Shown here piece by piece: positions 35,201 to 42,926 of a DNA stretch of 64,000 nt (the stretch's first letter is position 1; every line of letters begins with the position of its first letter). Source of the stretch: Actinernus sp. WN-2022 (Eukaryota; Cnidaria; Anthozoa; Actiniaria; Actinernidae); NCBI GenBank assembly GCA_030867875.1, contig JAOWCC010001634.1:51246021-51310020 (forward strand), written 5' to 3'. A model generated the notes under the pieces. The model was not told where the DNA came from. It did not search any database and saw only the letters and a program-made list of their open reading frames with translations. The position numbers and the translations under genes were made by a program.

Positions 35201-38200
35201 AGAAGGAACCAACTTAGTATTGTTCTACTGCAAATCATGCAATCTATTGCATTGACCAAGCTTGTATTTTTTTCTTTTTAATATATGACACTACGAATAA
35301 ATTGTTATCTACTAAAACTATTAGAGTATTTGCTCAAATTTTATCTGCAGATAGATGACTTGCTTTTATATTATTGCTTCTTATCAACATCAGGCCATAA
35401 ACTTTCAAGCTCATTAACTCTAATACCAGTAATAAAATTATTGTTTGACAGTGGACTGAAAACTGATACAGTAATCAGTAGTGCAGTTTCATTTGTTTGT
35501 TAGATGACAAAGACTTATGTCATCAATTTTTTTTATTTTGAATTTCTTTGGATATATTTGTCTTTTTCCCATGTTTCTTGGTGTCTTGGTATTAAGGCTG
35601 ATGTCAAATATTGCTCTGGATAAAAAGTATAAATATTTTGATGAAAGGGGCAATTTTTCTTATTGAGATACATCTAAGGGTCACTATAAGGACAAGCAAA
35701 ACCTTTCCAGCTTATAAACTTCCTATTAATACTCCTTAAAAACCTAACCTATAACTGGACATTTCAGAGGTCTAGGATTAGGCTGTTTTTTACAACCAGA
35801 TTTTCTGCCACTGAGAAAATCAAATCAAAATTGTTTTCATTTACCCTCGGATTTTGAGGCTTATTTTAGGCCTCTAGAAGATCTTGTTAATGATCTGAGA
35901 CTTTATAAAAATAACAAAACCACCCATTTGTTCGATAACGTTTTATCCATGGACAAACAACTCAATTCAATCTGAAAAGTTGCTTTCTATCACTTAAGGA
36001 ATATCGCAAAAATTAGGAGGTTTTTTTTGTTTCAACATTGCAAGATTTTAATTCATGCATTCATAACTTCAAAATTAGATTAATCGATCAGTAACTCAAT
36101 ATTAGCTGGCCTTCCGAAACACCTTATAAATACAAAAACTTCAGTAGTAACATGTGTACGTCCAAAATTCTGCTGCACGCCTTCTCGCGTACTTGCGTAA
36201 ACACGAACATGTCACGCCTATACTTGAGGGACTGCACTGGCTACCGATCGCCGAGAGAATTGACTTTAAGATACTTCTATTGACTTTTAAATATTTTAAT
36301 AATATGGCACCATTATATCTTAATGAACTATTAGTCCCATATACACCTTTAAGGTCTTTACGCTCATCTAATAAGAACTTACTGGTTATTAATAGATTTA
36401 ATCTTACGTCATACGGTCTGAGCAGCATTTTCTGTCGCTGCCCCTATGCTCTGGAACAGTTTACCCGATAATATTAGAAGCACTAAGTCGTTAAGTATTT
36501 TTAAGAGTAGAGTCAAAACATTCCTTTTTAAATGTACATTTTAATTCTTATTAGTCTAAGTTCACAATAATACATGTAAATGTAATTGCAATTTAGAATA
36601 ACTTATTTTTAATTCTAATTTTAGTTTTAGTTAATACATGTAGTAGCATTGTAAAGCACTGTTGGTCTTCTAGACCGTGGAAACAGCGCTCTATAAATAA
36701 ATATTATTATTATATATTATTATTAAATATATTATTATTATTATATTATTATTATTATTTGTTGTAATCATAGTTCATTTTGACATTGTAAAGCCACCAA
36801 AGCTCACACTAAAAATAATGCATAGAATCAAAGCTTAGAACTGGTGATTTGAAGCTTATTTGGCCATAATCTTTTACTTTGGAAATATTATTTCTGGTTT
36901 GTGGGGTACTGTTTTCAAACAAGCCAATCAGGAAACAGAAAAAAAATCCATTTCCCCAGAGCCTTCCCATAATGGTTCCTGCTGACCAAGTCTGAAGGCT
37001 CTGGGGACAAGATTGGCTGCAGTACCATTCAGTGAAGTTCAAAGGTCTTCTGTTTGCTTTGAAAGCCTTAGTTTATTGTTTTCACAGTCCTTACATGTAT
37101 TTTGTCCATTAGGCTATTCCACAGCTCGTTAATCTAAAGGAATGAAGCCTGTACATTTTAAGTTGATTCGTCGAAATACGTTTGCATGACTTTTACACAA
37201 TACTGTATCTTCACACTAAAGTCAATGATTTCGGTATTTTGGCATGATAAAAATATCAGCGGCCGTGGCTGCGGCTGTGACCGCATCCAACCTATTACCG
37301 CAGTTGACCACGGTTTTACCGAGGTCTTACTGTGGTAAAACTGTGGTCGTTCCGAGGTCAAACCGTGGTATAAAACCATGGTAAATGTTTCAATAATTGC
37401 AGATGGTACTGTACATGTACTGCTGACGTTTTAAGCCAAGGGCTCAAGCTTTCCTCACAATACAACTTGGGAGGATTCTATGCTAAGTGTTGGTGACAGT
37501 TTTCCTAGCTTGCTCTTAGCTTGTGGGGTTTTGATAGAAACCTGCTCTAAGTTTGGTAAAATAAGCCACTGCATGCATGGAAGCGGAGCCAGTCAGAACA
37601 TCATGAAGTCTGATGAAGGCTGAAAACTTAACTTGGTTTGCTTATAGTAAGCATTGTGATGGGTTTTCATGGTGATGTTCTGTTGTGCTTCTTCTTTGAC
37701 ACATACATGTACACCAAAAATTATACATGCAAATCCTGAATCTCTACTTACATTGTACCCAGCTGCCAAACCTACAATGTATAAAGGGTAATGTGTTTGG
37801 TGCTTTATGGCCTTGGCTAAATATGTCAGAATCACCTCTCTTGGTGTAAGATAAAAAGACTTCCCAGTAATCCAATAGAAATCCAGAGGAGGGACCCATT
37901 ATAAAATTAATGTTTTGTCCATACTCTGATCTCTGTAGGTTATTGGTAGAAGCAAAATACCCCACCACTAATGGTTCATTAATAATGCATTTTCTCAAAT
38001 TCTCATACAAACCCTCTAAAAACCTAACCCTGAAATTCAAATAAATCTTACCCATTTTCAACTCCAACTCATTCATAGAACGAGTCTAAATACACCTGAG
38101 CTAAATGGATAATTTTGCACAAATTATTTGTAAGGGCTTTTCAAGTGATCTTTCGAAGTGGTGGGGTATAATTTCTGCAAATTATCTAGCCGTGATGGAA

Positions 38201-38389
38201 CAATGATGCATGTACGTCACTTACCATCGCAGGTTTGAGAAGTGCAGCATTAATCCTGCCTTCAATGGCTGCTTGTCGTACCTCGTAGCTATTAGTTACT
38301 TCTACAAATAAATCCAACGTTACATAGCTACCCGGTGAGTTCTCCAACTCATAAATACACGATAAACACGACGGCATCGAGTCCTCCAT
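26154..38389 (-). CDS. TPRKB: TPRKB/CGI-121 homologue, KEOPS complex subunit (5 exons)
   Basis: Exons on the minus strand are 38389-38225, 34069-33947, 33513-33424, 26954-26868 and 26240-26154. All introns are GT-AG and all joins lie between codons, giving 183 residues (the human protein has 175). The CGI-121 fold is followed end to end: [20 protein letters not shown], then [48 protein letters not shown] and the terminal [14 protein letters not shown], each aligning by memory with human TPRKB. In the family this small subunit binds the kinase PRPK/TP53RK (Bud32) in KEOPS, which makes the t6A modification on tRNAs reading ANN codons. The start at 38389 has a good context (AACATGG) and fits family length; an in-frame ATG at 38455 would add 22 residues. 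Introns 1 and 3 (4.2 and 6.5 kb) are loaded with repeats. Confidence 0.93.
26868..26954 (-). CDS. TPRKB: TPRKB exon 4
   Basis: 29 codons, acceptor TTATTTTGCAG|GTGAAA, donor AAGAAG|GTACGT. Encodes [18 protein letters not shown]; separated from exon 3 by a 6.5-kb repeat-filled intron. Confidence 0.92.
28185..28470 (+). repeat. Dispersed repeat in TPRKB intron 3
   Basis: Shares ordered blocks with 37420-37700 in intron 1 (for example CTGCTGAC.TTTTAAGCC, AAGCCACTG, GAAGTCTGA.GA.GGCTGAAAA and ACTTGGTTTGCT). Part also matches 18380-18450 inverted. Family unknown. Confidence 0.65.
28471..30640. other. Intron 3 sequence; minor repeats, possible LINE scrap
   Basis: A 22-bp duplication (TCTCCAAAACAAATGAGTTT) at about 28865-28910. 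The minus-strand frame at 30247-29924 contains [14 protein letters not shown], reminiscent of a conserved patch in some LINE ORFs; this is weak. A paired CGCTTCATGCACTGAAACT occurs near 29680 and 29847. Confidence 0.35.
30647..30930 (+). mobile_element. ACCGCGGT-rich element, copy 1, with 21-bp internal array
   Basis: Starts CAGTACCGCCGGGAATTATA and contains about six 21-bp units with the palindrome TGACCGCGGTCA followed by GCGCACAAA (30735-30845). Open in frame as (TNDRGQR)n only because 21 is divisible by three. Confidence 0.8.
31007..31552. mobile_element. 546-bp Harbinger-like MITE, TAA target duplication
   Basis: Terminal inverted repeats of about 45-50 bp: left TGCGGGTATCAGCGCCCATC, right end reverse complement TGCGGGTATCAGCGGCCATC. 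TAA is duplicated at 31004-31006 and 31553-31555; a 3-bp TWA duplication is typical of PIF/Harbinger. No transposase. A fragment of the same family is at 16846-17040. Confidence 0.85.
31556..32743. repeat. 118-120-bp tandem repeat, about 3.3 copies, interrupted by a MITE
   Basis: Copies begin at 31556, 31674, 31794 and 32714 with CTAAC(A/G)AAGCCAACTGC and include CTCGAGACCGCCGTTCGCG. Copy 3 is split by the insertion at 31847-32647. Confidence 0.88.
31847..32647. mobile_element. 801-bp MITE with TAA target duplication
   Basis: Ends GGGGTGGACCATTAGAAATC and its exact inverted copy; TIRs of about 36 bp. TAA flanks both sides (31844-31846, 32648-32650). The neighbouring copies of the tandem repeat show the unoccupied site with a single TAA. 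The interior has subterminal inverted TTGTGCA/TGCAAG motifs and no ORF. Harbinger-like by target site only. Confidence 0.9.
32750..33012 (-). mobile_element. ACCGCGGT-rich element, copy 2, with a different 21-bp array
   Basis: Inverted relative to copy 1: its right end, reverse complemented, begins GCAGTACCGCCAGGAATTAT. The internal array (32812-32935) has about six 21-bp units of CTCAAAAGTGA(C/G)CGCGGTCAC type. Confidence 0.8.
33424..33513 (-). CDS. TPRKB: TPRKB exon 3
   Basis: 30 codons, acceptor CTATTTTTCAG|ATTACA, donor GACAAG|GTATGT. Encodes [14 protein letters not shown] through GDANDK, matching the ALKKFG region of human TPRKB. Confidence 0.94.
33947..34069 (-). CDS. TPRKB: TPRKB exon 2
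   Basis: 41 codons, acceptor TTCTCTCTTAG|GTGGTT, donor AATAAT|GTTAGT. Encodes VVNPFQ to LSPTNN, the best conserved part of the family. Confidence 0.94.
34070..36100. other. TPRKB intron 1, left part; nothing recognised
   Basis: AT-rich sequence with only short spurious frames. Confidence 0.4.
36105..36767 (+). pseudogene. LINE (CR1/L2-like) 3' fragment in TPRKB intron 1
   Basis: Encodes the C-terminal block [20 protein letters not shown], then [13 protein letters not shown], with a frameshift near 36420 before an APMLWNSLP block. Ends in an (ATT)n tail (36705-36767). It lies on the strand opposite to the gene. Confidence 0.8.
37255..37415 (-). mobile_element. ACCGCGGT-type element, copy 3 (diverged, not expanded)
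   Basis: Right end AATTGCAGATGGTACTGTAC and the preceding CCATGGTAAATGTTTCAATA correspond to the end of copy 2. Several ACCGCGGT-like palindromes are decayed to CCACGGT/CCGTGGT forms. No regular 21-bp array. Confidence 0.6.
37420..37700 (+). repeat. Dispersed repeat in TPRKB intron 1
   Basis: Second copy of the repeat at 28185-28470, same orientation; see there. Confidence 0.65.
38225..38389 (-). CDS. TPRKB: TPRKB exon 1 (coding part)
   Basis: 55 codons from MEDSMPSCL to LLKPAM, ending at donor ATG|GTAAGTGAC. Carries the first strand and helix of the CGI-121 fold ([12 protein letters not shown]). A perfect-looking palindrome lies 96-178 bp upstream of the ATG. Confidence 0.92.
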
Positions 38390-38484
38390 GTTGAATTGCA
38401 AGAGGTCTCCGCTGACCAGCCCGGAGCTCGAGAGGGGATTCACACAAATTTCCATTCTGCCCTCGTGGCGTTTATCAGGTGATG

Positions 38485-38567
38485 CAGACGTATTTTTTCA
38501 CTCTCATAAATTCGAAGAAAAAAGTAACTTTTTTCTTCAAATTTATGAGAGTGAAAAAATACGTCTG
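38485..38567. repeat. 83-bp near-perfect palindrome upstream of TPRKB
   Basis: Arms of 41 bp starting CAGACGTATTTTTTCACTCT differ at one position and meet without a real loop (centre about 38526). It ends about 96 bp upstream of the chosen ATG, so it lies in the promoter or 5' UTR region. Probably a tiny foldback MITE. Confidence 0.88.
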
Positions 38568-39121
38568 TATAGCAGGCTAGTAATGCACCAGTCAATCCCA
38601 ACAATGCCCCCACCCCCCACCACCAAAAAAAAAAACCGGGCCGATCCCCAGGCACAAGACATTTTTGAAAAACAAATTAAAATTAAAATTCCCCACGGCC
38701 ACAGAATCGGGCAAAGAGGTACTAAGATGGCCGTGGCTCAAGGTACCAATAAAACACACCAAGACAGGAGCCCATTACCAAGATTAAAACTTGTATTAAA
38801 TAATATGGACTTCTGATAATATCCATATAATTATGTGACAATAAAAACCATGCAAATTGATCACACTTAATTAGTTATCAATTTTGCTATTTGTAATTAA
38901 TAGTAGTTTATACACGGCTCTCTGGAAGAGCATTTTTAACACGAATCGAAGAGACTCCGTGTCAAAAGAAAGAAAGAAATAAGAAAGAATTGAAAGATAA
39001 AAGTTTGGTGTTCAACTGTCACCCGACCCCTAAAAGGTACCGCTTTACATAAAAATGTCTGCGTTGATCGTGGGTACCCTTAGTGGTACCAAAACCAGTG
39101 ATTTTGACCCCTTATATATGG

Positions 39122-39125
<4 letters not shown>

Positions 39126-39167
<42 letters not shown>
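39126..39167 (+). repeat. C homopolymer, 42 bp
   Basis: Unbroken run of C; produces a poly-proline stretch in a spurious frame (39055-39312). Length may be affected by sequencing. Confidence 0.95.
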
Positions 39168-39313
39168 ACCGCGCCCCGGCCCAGGGCCACAGAACAAGGC
39201 AAATGCCCCACCTCCGGGTATACCTATATACCTTCTCCGTGGAGTACGAGTATTTTTGAATCAGAGTAAATTGAATACGAGTCGGGCTTTATGTTTGTAT
39301 TTTAAATTATAAG

Positions 39314-39583
39314 GTATGAGATTCTTGACGAGTATTTGGTTATATCCGTTTGACCCGAAATACTGAAATATGAAACCTTACCTGGAGTCTTTATCTGTTC
39401 TTCTTTGGGCTCTGTGTGCAATTTCAGCGGTGGAGGGGTAAAACTTCGACAGAATTCGCTGAAATTGCACACAGAGCCCAATGAAGGACAGATAAAGACC
39501 TCAGCCGAAGGTTTCGTAGACTTTATTTCAGTATCAGTTCGGGTCCAACGGATATAACCAAATACTCGTTACGAATCTCATAC
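39314..39583. mobile_element. Foldback MITE, about 270 bp
   Basis: Left end GTATGAGATTCTTGACGAGT and right end reverse complement GTATGAGATTCGTAACGAGT; arms continue through GGTTATATCCGTT and, nearer the centre, GCTCTGTGTGCAATTTCAGC and its complement. Loop near 39437-39450. Confidence 0.88.
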
Positions 39584-39754
39584 AAACTACAAACCCCATG
39601 CATGGCCAGTTATAATTTAAAACAGAGCTTGGTTTTCCTGTAGCTGGAATGACTGCACAGGGATGCCATACAAATCTTTTTCGTTAGAAGATGAAACCCC
39701 ACCAGGAGCTTGCAATGAATCTATTCTTTCAAAAAGCTATTCTGCAGAGGTATT

Positions 39755-40200
39755 TATCCTGGGAATTTTTCTGACATAAAATAGATCCTGGGAGCATTCG
39801 AAAAATACATCGCTCGCTCATTGGCGATTTCCGGTTGCAAAACATCACAGTCCAGGGATCCTTAAAAAATTGGAATTTGGAAATTTTATAAGATTTCACA
39901 GGGTCCGCTCACAATTACTTTTGACTCCTGGGAATACAATAGAAATAATATGCCTCGACTCCTGGGAATGGTAAAAAAAAGTACCTTGACTCCTGGGAGC
40001 GACTAACATGCCAGGAACATGTTTTGACTCCTGGAAGTTGAGCCTGGTTTTTTTAGCATGCAAGGAATATTCCCTGACCCACCCTGGGATTTGTTTTTTT
40101 TTGGCTAGGAAATTTAACTTTACTGGGAATCTGTGACTACTTCTTCTGAGCTGGGAAAAATTCACATAAAACCCATTACCTGGGAAAGTGTCTTAGAATA
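39755..40200. repeat. Recurring CCTGGGA(A/G) words
   Basis: The word CCTGGGA or close variants, often as GACTCCTGGGAA, recurs about ten times (for example 39757, 39788, 39928, 39961, 39992, 40082) at irregular spacing. No fixed period. May be a decayed minisatellite. Confidence 0.4.
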
Positions 40201-42926
40201 TTTTCATCCTGGTTAAACAGAATAGCTTTTTATTTGCCAGCGGTTTTTAATATCGTCTAATTTGAAAGATAACTGTACGAAATGAACACTACTGCAGTTA
40301 TTCCTGCTTTGACTTCACAGATGTCACGTCATCAACCACGTGATAAAATACTAAATGAGACGATACTTTCACATTATTTCGCCTTAAAGCATAATAGTTA
40401 GTCTACCGGCCAAAACGTAATTCTGTGAACCTCAAAGTTATCTATGATCCCCACCACCGCAGATTTCCTCTCCAATGGTGACGTAACAGATCACGTGACC
40501 CTAGTGCCATGACAGTTTTGATAAACTGTATTTTGTAATTCGTTTCAATAACATTTCTAGGGTCGAGGGTTTTTTATAATATTTTTCTTTATCCACATTG
40601 TCAACATTGACGGGTTTGAAAGCCGTTTTATGGGCTCCTGTTTTAATGAAGAATTGTTCAGGCGGACTGAAAGCGAGACATAGGGGGTTGCAAACATATT
40701 GTGTAATCACTTTTTATAATTTAACTTACCATTGTGAAATATTATTCACTTGTAAGGTCTACCTGAAGAAGGCTGGTTTGGCCAGCCAAAATATTGTAAA
40801 CTCTTCAAAAAAAATCCTTTTTGCAACCATATTTAATGCTAATGAAAGCTAGCAAAATTATTTCGGTGGTACGTTGGATCTAGCGGAGAGATCTGATCAG
40901 CCCAAAAAGTAATAAGTGAACAAGTCCAAGGACGACAGAAAAGCTGATCGAACAACGTATCAGTATTGATAACTGGAGACTCTCAAATGCTAGTTTCAGT
41001 GATCGGGGGCTTCAACAGGAACCCCCCATGGCCAAATACAAACTTCCGTTAAGCGGAAGTGAAAACACTTTATTGCCTTTATGCATTTCGTCACACGGGA
41101 ATTCTATGGGACAGGAAGTAGAAGTTCGGTTTTCAGTGAATACGGAATGTAGGTCAAAAGAAAGTCACGGAGCATTCTCCGCGACGCCTCTCGATCACGT
41201 GTACATAATCTGAATAATTAATTAATTATCATCGTTTCGCTACTGGGATTGCCTAATTAACGAGGAACTTAGTATTAAACAACATATGTTTGGGTTATGT
41301 TTGAGTACATGATATTTATGTGGGCCAATTGTGTGATGCCTGTTCTCTTATCAGTAACAATCAGCTGGTGAAGATCGCGTGAATTGTCACACTGCAACAC
41401 GAACATGGTGTCGAGGACGACAAACAGTACGGAAATTTTCCTATTTTTAATATCGTTATTCTTTAAAGATTCATATTGCCCCGGGCCAAACCTACTTACC
41501 GAATACTGGAAGTGATTGAATTTTCTTCAAAGCAAGGCTGAGAAAATAATTCTGAAATATATATAATGAGATATATATAGATAGCTAAAGAGATTGGGAT
41601 ACATTTTATTTTAAGTTCAGCTTCGAGTCACGAGAAAAATTTCTCCATCGTAAAGTTAGGAAAACCCCTGTGCCAGACACATATACTCCAGCTAAAAGTG
41701 TGTCTAACGTAATGTTTTGATTTGACAGGCGTAAAGAGGAGGGCAGAAGGGCACACCCTTTTCCCCGTTTCCATGTACAGTTCTCTTTGTTTTGTTATTC
41801 AATTCATGTCCGATTCCTATCCATATAAAGGGTGGGAATATAGTAAATAGAGTCTTACACAATGTTTTCCCCTTTTTTCAGTGTGAATTTCAAATGTCCC
41901 AGAATTTGCAACTTCAGTTTAATTTAGCCAACTTTTGTTGCTGGCATATGGCATTTGATTTTTTTAAAGGCTGTTCGATCGTGAGTGATGTCAGACTAAT
42001 TATTGTTTGCATACTCAGGTAGTAAACTGACCGGAAGCTGTTGGCTTAAAGACGAACAATGGTATGTGATTAAGGACTTAGACTTTGTATCCCCTACTTA
42101 GTCAATGGTTTTCGGTAGTATATTGGACTTTTTAGGGCATGAGTTTTTGAAAAAGTACGACCAAAAATTGGTCATGGATTGACGTTATTGTTATATAAGC
42201 CAATCAGAGTACAGCAGAGGCCAGTGATCGGGTCAGCGGTGTGTGTGCACTCACGTTCCATTGCAATAGCGGAATCAAATGCTCAAAGAGAAAAGAAACC
42301 GAAAAATGTATACCTCGTATAAAAGATCGACTTCTGATTCTTCAAGCTGATGGTCTTGGGAGGTCGTGCTGCGTTATATAGCTTGTATATTATTGCCTGT
42401 TTCGTGGTTGGTGATTACAGCAATTTGATTATCTAATTAACAAGGTATTATATCAAGAATTTCAATGAACTTTGATGAAATTATCGACGTGACACAGCTT
42501 TGGAAATATTTAGCGAAGTCCGAGTTCCTTTGCTGAGGAAAGGACAACAAATCACAGGATTCACCCCGCTATCGGAGGGGAAACGCTGTTTCAGCTATAC
42601 TACACACCATGCTTGGACAGAATCCTTCTCGGTGAGTTACAGATCAGCCCATTTGGATTTGAAGTAAAAAACAGCTCGGCCCACAGCCGTGGGTCTAAAT
42701 ATTTCACTCGGTTCTATAGCGTAGGAGGGAATAACCACTTCCTTCATTTCATTTTGTTTATTACGTCGAACAGAGGAAGTTGTAGGGATTCTACAGCTCT
42801 TGAAGTCAAATAATCGCGTTTCTTGACTCAAAAAGTGTCTCAGCGTTCATCTCGACTTGTGCCATAAGGCATTTCCCGAATTGGTCATGTCAACATAGTT
42901 GAGCGTTAAATATTCAGTCTTCCCGA
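40201..42926. promoter_or_regulatory. Upstream region of RAPGEF1
   Basis: No coding exon identified. A possible 5' exon with donor CTTCTCG|GTGAGT ends at about 42631; an ATG at 42610 in it would not join in frame to the main ORF through the acceptor-like CAG at 42917, so it is more likely untranslated if real. An in-frame TGA at 42900-42902 supports the ORF start at 42927. Confidence 0.3.

Noticed and set aside
38390..38455. Longer TPRKB start at 38455
   Set aside because: In frame and possible, but the extra 22 residues have no match in the family and the downstream ATG has an equally good context.
39055..39312. Proline-rich protein
   Set aside because: Poly-proline comes from a 42-bp C homopolymer.
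42601..42635. Coding first exon of RAPGEF1 starting MLGQNPS
   Set aside because: The donor is good but joining to the nearest acceptor puts the main ORF out of frame; at most a 5' UTR exon.
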